Of a stretch of DNA of 64,000 bases, positions 7,982-16,588 are shown one piece after another. This DNA comes from Streptomyces sparsogenes (lineage in GTDB: Bacteria > Actinomycetota > Actinomycetes > Streptomycetales > Streptomycetaceae): positions 1 through 64,000 of the forward strand of contig NZ_MAXF01000118.1 of NCBI RefSeq assembly GCF_001704635.1, in the 5' to 3' direction. Within the stretch, counting starts at the first letter, position 1. Each line of letters starts with the position of its first letter. Under the pieces are notes generated by a model, which was not told the DNA's origin, searched no databases, and was given only the letters and a program-made list of their open reading frames with translations. A program made the translations under genes and the position numbers.

Positions 7982-9118
7982 ATGAGCCAGCAGGGGGACC
8001 GGCGCGGTCACGAGGACGAGTGGTGGGGCGAGTTGTACCGCCGGGACACCGACGACGTGGGGCCCGCGACGGCGGGGGACTCGGTCGACGACCGTTTCGA
8101 CTCCGCCTCCCGCACGGTCGCCGGCCCCCCGCCCGCACCAACCCCCTCCCCGCCTCCCGTCCCCGCCCCGGCCTCGTCCCCCGCCCCCGGAGCCCCCTGG
8201 GGTCCACCCGCCCCGCACCACCCCACCCGGCCGCCCCGGCCCGGCCCCGCGCCGGGGCCGGGCGGGCCGCCTCCCGCCGACGCGTTCGAGCCGGGCGTGT
8301 TGCCGTGCGCCGACGCGTACGAGTGGGCCGACCTCGGGCCGGACACCGTCCTCGACGGCGCCCGCTGTGGAGCCGCCACGCTGCGCGCCGTCTCCTCCCG
8401 CGGCGAGTCGGCCCGTCGTCGCGGCGAGCCGCGGCAGGACGCGCTGCTCACCGCGCGCTTCGGGGCCGGGCCCGGCGGGCTGGTGCTGGTGGCGCTCGCC
8501 GGCGGGGCGCCGGGGGCCGTGGCGGCCCAGCGGGCGGCGCGCGAGGTGTGCGAGTGGATCGCCCGGGCGGTCGGCCGCAGTCACGCGCGGCTGGTGGAGG
8601 ACATACGCACCGGGAACCGCGACGCGCTCAAGTCCGGACTGCACCGGCTCACCGACCGGGCCCTGGGCCGGTTGCGGGCCCGCGCGGCCGAGCTGGGCCT
8701 GGACCCGGCCGAGTACGCCGCCTCGCCGCGCTGTCTGCTGCTGCCCATCGACCCCGACTGCCGTACCCGCGTGGTCTTCGGCGCGGGCGACGGCGGCCTC
8801 TTCCGGCTGCGTGGGGGCGCCTGGCAGGACCTGGAGCCCGCCGCACCGGCGCCGGAGGCGGAGGCCGCGGGCGACGTCCCGGCCCCCGCCGTCCCCTTCC
8901 GCTTCCGGGCCTCCATAGCCCGCCCGGGCGATGTGCTCCTGATGTGCGGCGGCGGGCTCGCCGAGCCGCTGCGCGCCCGGCCCGCGCTCGCCGGACACCT
9001 GGCGCAACGCTGGACGGACGCGGAACCGCCGGGGCTCGCCGCGTTCCTCGCGGACGCCCGGACGAGGGTCGAGGGCTACGCCGACGACCGTACGGCGGCC
9101 GCCGTCTGGGAGGCGTGA
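7982..9118 (+). CDS. Protein phosphatase 2C-like domain protein with proline-rich N-terminus
   Basis: The product has about 378 residues. Residues 1-40 are acidic (HEDEWWGELYRRDTDDVG), 45-95 are almost entirely Pro, Ala and Gly, and a compact domain follows. That domain resembles PP2C phosphatases: AVSSRGESARRRGEPRQDAL in place of the usual RxxNED, a VFGAGDGGLFRLR strand, PGDVLLMCGGGL, and the closing ADDRTAAAVWEA. PP2C enzymes use paired metals held by Asp residues. Some aspartates remain but the first motif is atypical, so activity is uncertain. An in-frame ATG at 7973 is an alternative start; the GGAGGG beside ATG 7982 is too close to be ideal. Confidence 0.65.
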   Translation: MSQQGDRRGHEDEWWGELYRRDTDDVGPATAGDSVDDRFDSASRTVAGPPPAPTPSPPPVPAPASSPAPGAPWGPPAPHHPTRPPRPGPAPGPGGPPPADAFEPGVLPCADAYEWADLGPDTVLDGARCGAATLRAVSSRGESARRRGEPRQDALLTARFGAGPGGLVLVALAGGAPGAVAAQRAAREVCEWIARAVGRSHARLVEDIRTGNRDALKSGLHRLTDRALGRLRARAAELGLDPAEYAASPRCLLLPIDPDCRTRVVFGAGDGGLFRLRGGAWQDLEPAAPAPEAEAAGDVPAPAVPFRFRASIARPGDVLLMCGGGLAEPLRARPALAGHLAQRWTDAEPPGLAAFLADARTRVEGYADDRTAAAVWEA

Positions 9119-9159
9119 GCGCGCGGTCCGTGGGTTGATGGAGCCAGGGCCCGGCCGCA

Positions 9160-9228
9160 CCCGTACAGCCGGACCCGTACGACCGGCCCGTAGAGACCGA
9201 CCCGTACAGACCGATCCGTACAGACGGA
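9160..9228. repeat. Five tandem 13-14 bp repeats upstream of poxB
   Basis: Five consecutive copies of a unit close to CCCGTACAGACCGA lie at 9160, 9174, 9187, 9201 and 9215. Spacing is 13-14 bases and the best copies differ by one base. The array ends 69 bases before the poxB start, in its likely promoter or leader. The near-constant short spacing suggests tandem duplication; a multi-site protein-binding array is possible. Confidence 0.75.
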
Positions 9229-9296
9229 CCCGGTATCCACACCGGCCGCGCACGCCCCTGGGCCGCGTGAGCCACGACCCGGACGGAAGGCGCGCG

Positions 9297-11039
9297 ATGG
9301 GCAAGCAGACCGTGGCCGAGCAGTTCGTGGACCTCCTGGCGCGCGCCGGGGTGCGCCGGCTGTACGGGGTCGTCGGAGACAGCCTCAACCCCGTGGTCGA
9401 CGCGGTCCGCCGCAACGCGGCCATCGACTGGATCCAGGTCCGCCACGAGGAGTCCGCCGCCTTCGCCGCCGGCGCCGAGGCCCAGCTCACCGGCCGCCTC
9501 GCGGCCTGCGCGGGCTCCTGCGGGCCGGGCAATCTGCACCTGATCAACGGCCTGTACGACGCGCACCGCTCGATGGCCCCGGTCCTCGCCCTGGCCTCGC
9601 ACATCCCCAGCAGCGAGATCGGCTCCGGCTACTTCCAGGAGACCCACCCGGACCGGCTGTTCGGCGAGTGCAGCCACTACTGCGAGCTGATCTCCAGCCC
9701 GCGGCAGATGCCGAGGGTGCCGCAGACCGCGATCCAGCACGCCGTCGGCCGCAGCGGCGTCAGCGTGGTGGCGCTGCCCGGCGACATCGCGGCGCTGCCG
9801 GCGCCCGAGCGGGCGGAGGAGCACGCCCTGGTCACCACCCGCCCCTCGGTGCGCCCGGGCGACGCCGAGATCGACGCGCTCGCCCGGATGGTGGACGCGG
9901 CCGACCGGGTGACGCTCTTCTGCGGCAGCGGCACCGCCGGGGCGCACGCCGAGGTGATGGCCTTCGCCGAGCGGGTGAAGGCCCCGGTGGGGCACGCGCT
10001 GCGCGGCAAGGAGTGGATCCAGTACGACAACCCGTACGACGTCGGCATGAGCGGTCTGCTGGGCTACGGCGCGGCGTACGAGGCCACCCACGAGTGCGAC
10101 CTGCTGATGCTGCTGGGCACCGACTTCCCGTACAACGCGTTCCTGCCCGACGACGTGAAGACCGTGCAGGTCGACGTCCGGCCCGAGCACCTGGGCCGCC
10201 GCTCCAAGCTGGACCTGGCCGTGTGGGGCGATGTGCGCGAGACGCTGCGCTGCCTGACGCCGAAGGTGCGTGCCAAGACGGACCGCCAGTTCCTGAACCG
10301 GATGCTGAAGAAGCACGCGGACGCGCTGGAGGGCAAGGTCAGGGCGTACACCCGCCGGGTGGACAAGCACATCCCGATCCACCCGGAGTACGTGGCGTCG
10401 GTGCTGGACGAGGAGGCGGCCGGCGACGCGATCTTCACCGTCGACACCGGCATGTGCAATGTGTGGGCGGCCCGCTATCTGACCCCCAACGGCCGCCGCC
10501 GCGTCATCGGCTCGTTCACCCACGGCTCGATGGCCAACGCGGTGCCGCAGGCGATCGGCGCCCAGTTCCTCGACCGCGGCCGCCAGGTGGTCTCGATGTC
10601 CGGCGACGGCGGTTTCGCCATGCTGATGGGCGACTTCCTCACCCTCGTCCAGTACGACCTGCCGGTGAAGGTGGTGCTCTTCAACAACTCCTCGCTGGGC
10701 ATGGTGGAGCTGGAGATGATGGTCTCGGGCCTGCCCTCGTACGGCACCACCAACCTCAACCCCGACTTCGCGGAGATCGCCCGCGCCGCCGGGGCGTACG
10801 GCGAGCGCGTGGAGAAGCCCAAGCACCTGCGGGCCGCGCTGCGCTCCGCCCTGCGCTACAAGGGGCCCGCGCTGCTGGACGTCGTCACCGACCCCAACGC
10901 GCTGTCCATCCCGCCGAAGATCCGGGCGGAGATGGTGACGGGCTTCGCGCTCTCCGCGAGCAAGGTCGTGCTGGAGGGCGGGGTGGGCCGGATGGTGCAG
11001 ATGGCCCGCTCGAACCTGCGGAACCTGCCCCGGCCCTGA
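9297..11039 (+). CDS. poxB: Pyruvate oxidase/dehydrogenase (quinone)-type ThDP enzyme
   Basis: This 580-residue protein matches PoxB-type thiamine-diphosphate enzymes, which oxidatively decarboxylate pyruvate to acetate and pass electrons to quinone at the membrane. Visible features are the ThDP glutamate region WIQVRHEESAAFAAGAEAQL, AGSCGPGNLHLINGLYDAHR, a central FAD-binding domain (VTLFCGSGTAGAHAEVMAFAE), and the ThDP/Mg motif MSGDGGFAMLMGDFLTLVQY ending in NN near residue 460. The ATG at 9297 follows GGAAGG by six bases. Family members are easily confused with acetolactate synthases, but the SCGPG and HPDRLFGECSHYCE segments favour PoxB. Confidence 0.88.
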   Translation: MGKQTVAEQFVDLLARAGVRRLYGVVGDSLNPVVDAVRRNAAIDWIQVRHEESAAFAAGAEAQLTGRLAACAGSCGPGNLHLINGLYDAHRSMAPVLALASHIPSSEIGSGYFQETHPDRLFGECSHYCELISSPRQMPRVPQTAIQHAVGRSGVSVVALPGDIAALPAPERAEEHALVTTRPSVRPGDAEIDALARMVDAADRVTLFCGSGTAGAHAEVMAFAERVKAPVGHALRGKEWIQYDNPYDVGMSGLLGYGAAYEATHECDLLMLLGTDFPYNAFLPDDVKTVQVDVRPEHLGRRSKLDLAVWGDVRETLRCLTPKVRAKTDRQFLNRMLKKHADALEGKVRAYTRRVDKHIPIHPEYVASVLDEEAAGDAIFTVDTGMCNVWAARYLTPNGRRRVIGSFTHGSMANAVPQAIGAQFLDRGRQVVSMSGDGGFAMLMGDFLTLVQYDLPVKVVLFNNSSLGMVELEMMVSGLPSYGTTNLNPDFAEIARAAGAYGERVEKPKHLRAALRSALRYKGPALLDVVTDPNALSIPPKIRAEMVTGFALSASKVVLEGGVGRMVQMARSNLRNLPRP

Positions 11040-11081
11040 CCCCGCCCCCCTTGCCTCCCTACCGCGCTGCTGCCTGCCGCG

Positions 11082-14000
11082 CTACGCGGGCGTGAGCCTG
11101 AGGGTGACGATCTCGTGCGGGCGCAGGCTCAGGGCCAGCCCGCCCTCGCCGGTGGCCGCCTCGTGCAGCGGCCGCTCCAGCAGGTCCGTCACCTGGGCGC
11201 TGACCACCGGGAAGGCGGTGGTGAGCGTGGCCGCCGCCCGCCCGCCGCGCGACTCGTACAGCCGCACCACCACATCGCCGCTCCGGTCCTCCGCCAGCTT
11301 GACCGACTCCACGGTCACCGCCGGATGGTCGACGCCGATCAGGGAGGGCAGCACCGGGCCCGCGGGGAGGGCGCGCGGCGGCAGATTGAGCGCCAGGCCC
11401 TCGGCGACCGCGTCGCCCACCTCGGCGCCGGGCAGCAGCGCGTAGCCGAAGCGGTGGGTGCCGAGGTCGGTCTCGGGGTCGGGGCTGTGCGGGGCGCGCA
11501 GCAGGGTCAGCCGCACGGTGGTGCCCAGCACCCGCCCTCCCCCGTCGCCTTCCCCGCCCCCGTCGTTCTCCCCGGCGCCGGCGCCCTCCACGGCGTGCTC
11601 CGTACGGGTCACATCGTGGCCGTACGTCGAGTCGTTGAGCAGCGCCGCGCCGTAGCCGGGCTCGGCGACCCGCAGCCAGCGGTGGGCGCAGATCTCGAAC
11701 CGGGCCGCGTCCCAGCTGGTGTTGGTGTGCGTGGCGCGGTCCACATGCCCGAACTGGATCTCGGAGGTGGACACCTTGGCGTGGATGTCCAGCGGGAAGG
11801 CCGCCTTGAGGACCTTCTCCGACTCCTGCCAGTCCACCTCGGTGGTGATGTCCAGCCGGCGGCTGCCCCGGCTGAGCCGGATCTCCTGGGTGATCCGGGA
11901 GGCCCCCGACGCGCCGAAGACGCGCACCACCCGCACCGCGGCGCGCAGCGGCCCGGACTCGACCAGCTCGACGGACTCGGCGTCGGTGAGGTCGGTGTGG
12001 ACCCGGCGGTAGTGGCGGTCGATGTCCCAGGCGTCGTACTCGTTCGGGTGGTCGGGGTGCAGCTGGAGGAGGTTGCCGCGGGCGCCGGGCGCGATCAGCT
12101 CCCGGTCGGCCGCGAGGTCCACCACGGAGGTGAGCAGCCCGTCGCCGTCGATCACCACCCGCAGCAGGTCGTTGTCCAGCACGATCGTGCGCCCGTCGCT
12201 CAGCGCGCCGACCGGCACCTCGGACGCGCCGGCCGCCGGCGTGTCGCCGTGCACGGCCGACGCGCCCAGCGCGGGCAGCCGCACCGCGACCGCGGCGCGC
12301 CCGTCCTCCAGCGGCTGCACCGGCGCGCCCGGCGGCAGGGCCGCCGCCGTCGGCGCGTCGAGCGTGACGACCTCCTCGCGCGCGTACGGGGAGGCGTTCA
12401 GCACCACCGGCCCCTCCGACGCGCCGCCGAGCGCGGCCACCGCCGCGGCGACGATCCGCTCAAGATCGGCGCGGACCCGCTCGTAGGTGTCGCGGGCCTC
12501 CCGGTGCACCCAGGCGATCGAGGAGCCCGGCAGGATGTCGTGGAACTGGTGCAGCAGCACCGTCTTCCAGATCCGGTCAAGATCCTCGTACGGATAGGCG
12601 TACCCGGGGGCCCGCAGCGCGGCGGCCGTCGCCCACAGCTCCGCCTCCCGCAGCAGGTGCTCGCTGCGCCGGTTGCCCTGCTTGGTCTTGGCCTGGGTGG
12701 TGTACGTGGCCCGGTGCATCTCCAGATACAGCTCGCCGGACCACACCGGCGCCTTGGCCGCGTACTCCCGCTCGGCCTCCGCGAAGAACGCCGACGGCCG
12801 CTCGATCTCGACGCGCGGCGAGCCCTCCAGTGACTTGAGCCGCCGCGCCTTCTCCAGCATCTCCCGGGTGGGGCCGCCACCGCCGTCGCCGTAACCGAAG
12901 GGGACGAGGGAGCGGGTCGCCAGCCCCTTGTCGGCGAAGTTCCGCTCCGCGTGGGCCAGCTCGCTCGCGTGGAACTGGGCGTTGTAGGTGTCCACCGGCG
13001 GGAAGTGGGTGAACACCCGGGTGCCGTCGATGCCCTCCCACCAGAACGTGTGGTGCGGCATCTTGTTCGACTGGTTCCAGGACAGCTTCTGGGTGAGGAA
13101 CCACCGCACCCCCGCCAACTTCGCCAGCTGCGGGAACGCGGCGGTGTAGCCGAAGGAGTCCGGCAGCCAGATCTCCTCGGTGTCCACCCCCAACTCCTCC
13201 AGGAAGAACCGCTTGCCGTGCACGATCTGCCGCGCCAGCGCCTCCCCGCCGGGCATGTTGGCGTCCGATTCGACCCACATCGAGCCGACCGGGGCCCAGT
13301 TGCCCTCCGCCACCGCCTTCTTGATCCGCTCCCAGATGTGCGGCTGGTGCTCCTTCACCCACGCGTACTGCTGCGCCTGCGAGCAGGCGAAGACCAGCTC
13401 CGGGTACTCGCCCGCGAGCGCGGTGACGTTCGCGAACGTACGGGACGCCTTGCGCACGGTCTCGCGCAGCGGCCACAGCCACGCCGAGTCGATATGGGCG
13501 TGTCCGGTCGCCGACACGCGGTGGGCGCTGGCGTGGGCGGGGCGGCTGAGCACCTCGGCCAGGGCGGCGCGCCCGGCCGCGGCGGTGCCCGGCACATCAT
13601 GGAGGTCCAGCGCGTCCAGCATGTTCTCCAGCGCGCGGAGTATCTCGTGGCGCCGCGGCCGGTCCACGGGCAGCTCGCGCATCAGCTCGGACAGCACCTC
13701 GATGTCCAGCACCAGGTGCCAGACCTCCTCCTCCAGCACGGCCAGGTCCGCCGAGGCGAAGCGGTACAGCGGCCGGTCCCCGGCGGTCAGCACATCGCCC
13801 AGCTGGGTCGGCTCGAAGCCGTCGCGCAGCACGGCCGGGTTGGCGGCCGCCTCCAGCAGCAGCCGCACCGGCTCGCCGCCCGCCGCCGGGGCGGCGACGG
13901 GGATGTGGCGGTTCCGCGGGTGGATGCCCTTGATCGGCACCCCCTCCGCGTCGTACACCAGCCCCTCGGCCTGGAAGCCGGGCGCGTCGCCGGTGAAGCC

Positions 14001-14276
14001 GGGGTCGATGACGGCCTCGACCCGCCGTCCCGCCCACGCCTCGGGCACCTCCCCCTCGAGCCGGAACCACCAGGTGGACCACGGCGAGCCCCAGTCGGTG
14101 CCGGTCTCGAATGGCTCGTAGGACCCCTTCAGCGCGTCGCGCACCGGCACCGGCTCGCCGGGGGTGCGCCACGCGGACAGCGTGAGCGGGGCGCGCGCCG
14201 AGTACTGGGCGGGCCTGATGAACTGGTGCAGCGCCCGGTCGAGGCGCCCTTCCACCAGCGATCGGTCGTCGTGCAT
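11082..14276 (-). CDS. Alpha-mannosidase, glycoside hydrolase family 38
   Basis: This is a full-length 1064-residue GH38 enzyme, which removes alpha-linked mannose with retention. The zinc-binding motif HAHIDSAWLWPLRET lies near residue 260, the catalytic nucleophile Asp in WLPDSFGYTAAFPQL near residue 370, and HDILPGSSIAWVHREARDTY in the helical middle domain. A large beta-sandwich C-terminal region follows. There is no signal peptide, so it acts in the cytoplasm, probably on imported mannosides. The ATG at 14276 has GAGGAG upstream. Palindromes at 14325-14367 in its promoter region suggest local repression. A short Gly/Glu/Asp insert (near 11560) sits in the C-terminal domain. Confidence 0.93.
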   Translation of the reverse strand: MHDDRSLVEGRLDRALHQFIRPAQYSARAPLTLSAWRTPGEPVPVRDALKGSYEPFETGTDWGSPWSTWWFRLEGEVPEAWAGRRVEAVIDPGFTGDAPGFQAEGLVYDAEGVPIKGIHPRNRHIPVAAPAAGGEPVRLLLEAAANPAVLRDGFEPTQLGDVLTAGDRPLYRFASADLAVLEEEVWHLVLDIEVLSELMRELPVDRPRRHEILRALENMLDALDLHDVPGTAAAGRAALAEVLSRPAHASAHRVSATGHAHIDSAWLWPLRETVRKASRTFANVTALAGEYPELVFACSQAQQYAWVKEHQPHIWERIKKAVAEGNWAPVGSMWVESDANMPGGEALARQIVHGKRFFLEELGVDTEEIWLPDSFGYTAAFPQLAKLAGVRWFLTQKLSWNQSNKMPHHTFWWEGIDGTRVFTHFPPVDTYNAQFHASELAHAERNFADKGLATRSLVPFGYGDGGGGPTREMLEKARRLKSLEGSPRVEIERPSAFFAEAEREYAAKAPVWSGELYLEMHRATYTTQAKTKQGNRRSEHLLREAELWATAAALRAPGYAYPYEDLDRIWKTVLLHQFHDILPGSSIAWVHREARDTYERVRADLERIVAAAVAALGGASEGPVVLNASPYAREEVVTLDAPTAAALPPGAPVQPLEDGRAAVAVRLPALGASAVHGDTPAAGASEVPVGALSDGRTIVLDNDLLRVVIDGDGLLTSVVDLAADRELIAPGARGNLLQLHPDHPNEYDAWDIDRHYRRVHTDLTDAESVELVESGPLRAAVRVVRVFGASGASRITQEIRLSRGSRRLDITTEVDWQESEKVLKAAFPLDIHAKVSTSEIQFGHVDRATHTNTSWDAARFEICAHRWLRVAEPGYGAALLNDSTYGHDVTRTEHAVEGAGAGENDGGGEGDGGGRVLGTTVRLTLLRAPHSPDPETDLGTHRFGYALLPGAEVGDAVAEGLALNLPPRALPAGPVLPSLIGVDHPAVTVESVKLAEDRSGDVVVRLYESRGGRAAATLTTAFPVVSAQVTDLLERPLHEAATGEGGLALSLRPHEIVTLRLTPA

Positions 14277-14324
14277 GCGCGGCTCTCCTCGGGATCGGCG
14301 CTCGGCGGATCAACACCCCGATCA

Positions 14325-14367
14325 CTTCCCGCGGTGTGTGGGCGCCAACACGCGGGAAGCATTCCCG
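14325..14367. promoter_or_regulatory. Overlapping palindromes upstream of the GH38 gene
   Basis: CTTCCCGCG (14325-14333) is repeated inverted as CGCGGGAAG (14351-14359). A second exact palindrome, CGGGAA-GCA-TTCCCG, lies at 14353-14367 and shares the right arm. The pair sits 49 bases before the alpha-mannosidase start and 118 before the ATPase start, as expected of a sugar-responsive operator. No regulator gene is adjacent. Confidence 0.5.
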
Positions 14368-14484
14368 TGAGCGTGTTCGACGACAATTCGACGCTGGCCG
14401 CGCCACGGGCGGCCGGGGCGGGGGAGGATGAAGCGTCAGCCTGCACGTCGGGGCGGGGCGGCCGGGCGGCCGGAAGCGGGGGCT

Positions 14485-14910
14485 GTGGCCATCGAGAGCG
14501 AGCGGGGCCCGGCCCTCAGCAAGCGATTACGCGGCGGCGAGCTGCCCGGGGTGGCGGAGGTGCGGGCGGGCCTGCGCGAGCTGCTGCGCCACTGGGGCGA
14601 GCCGGGCCGGAGGGACGTGGCCGAGCTGCTCGCCAGTGAGCTGGTCACCAACGCGCTGGTGCACACCGACGGCGGGGCGCACCTCACGGCCACGCTCGGC
14701 GCGGGTCCGGGGGCCCTGCTCTGCGGCCGATTACGGGTCGAGGTGCGGGATTTCGCCTCCCGGCATCCGACGCCGCGCGTCCAGGTGTCGGAGGAGGGCA
14801 CCTCCGGGCGCGGACTGATGCTGGTCCACTCGCTGGCGGACGCGTGGGGGGTGCGGGCCCACGGCGTGGGGAAGGCGGTCTGGTTCGAGCTCGACGCGCG
14901 GTGCGGGTGA
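14485..14910 (+). CDS. ATP-binding protein, anti-sigma factor kinase-like (HATPase_c)
   Basis: A 141-residue single-domain GHKL ATPase of the RsbW/SpoIIAB-like kind, of which Streptomyces has many copies. The N-box reads ELLASELVTNALVHTDGG, the G1 box VEVRDFASRHPTPR and the G2 box GTSGRGLMLVHSLA. Such proteins phosphorylate anti-anti-sigma factors or bind sigma factors; no partner gene is adjacent. GTG 14485 has GGAAG eight bases upstream and is preferred. ATG 14428 would add 19 low-complexity residues and its GGGGGAGG directly touches the start codon. Confidence 0.85.
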   Translation: MAIESERGPALSKRLRGGELPGVAEVRAGLRELLRHWGEPGRRDVAELLASELVTNALVHTDGGAHLTATLGAGPGALLCGRLRVEVRDFASRHPTPRVQVSEEGTSGRGLMLVHSLADAWGVRAHGVGKAVWFELDARCG

Positions 14911-14956
14911 GGCACGGCGCGGGAGACACCCCCGAGGCTCGGCGCGCGGTCGGGGC

Positions 14957-15033
14957 GAGGTGCGGCGCGCGGTGCGCCGCGCGGTCGGCGTGAGGTGCGG
15001 CGCGCGGTGCGGGTGAGGTGCGGCGCGCGGGAG
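14957..15033. repeat. Three near-identical ~20-bp repeats in a convergent intergenic region
   Basis: GAGGTGCGGCGCGCGGTGCG occurs at 14957-14976 and 14992-15011. A third shorter copy, GAGGTGCGGCGCGCGG, begins at 15015. The ATPase gene and the DUF2637 gene converge here. The repeats extend sequence that already resembles the 3' end of the ATPase gene (CGCGCGGTGCGGGTGAG), suggesting serial duplication. Confidence 0.6.
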
Positions 15034-15128
15034 ACGGCGCCGGAGGTTCGAGGCGCGGTGTGGGGGAGAGGAGCCTGTCCGGCGGGGGCGGGAGAGGAGC
15101 CCGGCTCCCCGTCCCGCCCACCCGGCGG

Positions 15129-16232
15129 TCAGCCGAAGGCCCGCTCGATCTGCGCGAGCTTCTCCTCGAGGGAGTCGAGCCGCGGCATGGTGAGCGTGTC
15201 GTCCTCGGCGGTGAGGTCGATGGTCCGCGGCCGCTCGGCCGCGCGGTCGCCGACGGTTCCGGCGGTGGCGTCGTCAGCGTCGCCCGCGGACCGCAGCGCG
15301 GGCCGGGAAGCGGGCGCGGGCAGCTGCCCCTTTTCCAGCGAGGGTGAGTTTTCCAGCGAGTTCTCCGGTATGGCAGGCTCCGATGTGAGCGCGGGCTGCG
15401 GGGAGGACCCGGTGACCTCCACCTGACGGCCACCACGCCGGCCCCAGCTGCGGTGCTGCCGGTTCAGCGCCCGGATCCTGGCCCGGTCCAGCTTCTCCTG
15501 CTCGCGCCTGCGCTGCCGGTTCAGCTCCTTCTCCCTGCGGTCCTCGCGGACCTCCTCGACGGCCTCGTCCAGGGTGCGGACGCCCTCGAGCAGCATCAGC
15601 GACCAGGCGGCGAAGGTCTCGCGGGGCGCGCGCAGCCAGCGCACGATACGGATCTGCGGCAGCGGCCGCGGCACCAGACCCTGCTCGCGCAGCGCCGCCC
15701 GGCGGGTCTGCTTCAGTGCGCGGTCGAAGAGCACCGCGGCCGACAGCGACATGCCGGCGAAGAACTGCGGCGCCCCCGCGTGGCCCATGCCGCGCGGCGC
15801 GTGCACCCAGTTGAACCAGGCCGCGGCGCCGGCGAACAGCCACACCAGCAGCCGGGAACCGAGCGCGGCGTCACCGTGGCTCGCCTCGCGCACCGCGAGG
15901 ACCGAGCAGAACATCGCGGCGCCGTCGAGCCCGAACGGCACCAGGTACTCCCAGCCGTTCGTGAGGGCGAGGTTCTCGCGTCCGAAGCCCACCAGGCCCT
16001 GGAAGGAGAGCGCGGCCGCCACCCCCGCGCAGCAGAACAGCAGCACGTACGAGGCCATGCCGTAGATGGCCTCCTTGCGCCGCCGGCGCTCCTCGCTGCG
16101 CTCCCAGGAGTCGGTGGTGGCGTTGTCGTCCTTGCTGTTGCGGCCGCGCGCGAGCACTGTCACCGCTCCCACGACGCCGACCAGCACCACGACGGCCGGG
16201 AGGCCCCAGCTCGATATGTCGGTCAATCTCAT
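15129..16232 (-). CDS. DUF2637 membrane protein (SpdB-like)
   Basis: A 367-residue protein with about five membrane segments in its first 200 residues: the start (SSWGLPAVVVLVGVVGAVTV), YVLLFCCAGVAAALSFQGLV, the EYLVPFGLDGAAMFCSVLAV helix typical of DUF2637, and SRLLVWLFAGAAAWFNWVHA. A charged helical region follows (EVREDRREKELNRQRRREQE), then an acidic tail ending EEKLAQIERAFG. SpdB-like DUF2637 proteins were first linked to intramycelial plasmid spread, but many chromosomal copies exist. ATG 16232 has AAGGGA seven bases upstream. It is divergent from a GntR regulator, a pairing also seen on actinomycete integrative elements; no other element genes are present. Confidence 0.85.
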   Translation of the reverse strand: MRLTDISSWGLPAVVVLVGVVGAVTVLARGRNSKDDNATTDSWERSEERRRRKEAIYGMASYVLLFCCAGVAAALSFQGLVGFGRENLALTNGWEYLVPFGLDGAAMFCSVLAVREASHGDAALGSRLLVWLFAGAAAWFNWVHAPRGMGHAGAPQFFAGMSLSAAVLFDRALKQTRRAALREQGLVPRPLPQIRIVRWLRAPRETFAAWSLMLLEGVRTLDEAVEEVREDRREKELNRQRRREQEKLDRARIRALNRQHRSWGRRGGRQVEVTGSSPQPALTSEPAIPENSLENSPSLEKGQLPAPASRPALRSAGDADDATAGTVGDRAAERPRTIDLTAEDDTLTMPRLDSLEEKLAQIERAFG

Positions 16233-16588
16233 CCGGTGTCCCTTGCCTGGCTTCCGTGAAGTTCTGGCCGCAGTACCCGGCCTACTCGCGCGACATCTTG
16301 GCGCAAACCTCGCTTGCCCCGAGTGGTTTCCGGACAAGAGGCCGCCAATTCGGCGGGGGGACACGCGGATAGGTGCGATACGGTTCGAACGCTCGCGCTG
16401 TGCAAGCGGCTTGCATTCTATTCATGGAACCCGATCGGGCGTAAACGGGTCTCTGAGCTTGCGTCAGGGTGCTCGATGTGCGCCCTTGTGCTGTGTTCCG
16501 TTAGCGTTGCCTTAAATACGGCGTCCGAGGGGTTTGACCTCACGTGACCTCCGCATATGGTTTCCAGCGGACGTCGGGAGGAGCCGAG
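16233..16588. other. Divergent control region between DUF2637 and GntR genes
   Basis: This region is more AT-rich than its surroundings, especially 16380-16520. A TAGAAT box on the minus strand (16415-16420) may be the -10 of the DUF2637 gene, which would give a leader of about 175 bases. The rightward promoter is listed separately. I see no open frame with a credible start. Confidence 0.5.
16534..16561 (+). promoter_or_regulatory. Probable sigma-70 type promoter of the GntR gene
   Basis: TTGACC at 16534-16539 and TATGGT at 16556-16561 are separated by 16 bases. Transcription would begin near 16568, just upstream of the ribosome site for GTG 16589. This also argues against the earlier GTG at 16544, which would lie upstream of the transcript start. 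Confidence 0.6.

Noticed and set aside
9160..9228. CRISPR array candidate
   Set aside because: The repeats are 13-14 bp and contiguous with no spacers, and no cas gene is nearby.
11115..14639. Long plus-strand frames across the GH38 region
   Set aside because: They mirror the alpha-mannosidase gene on the other strand, and their products are Val/Gly/Arg/Gln-rich without recognisable domains.
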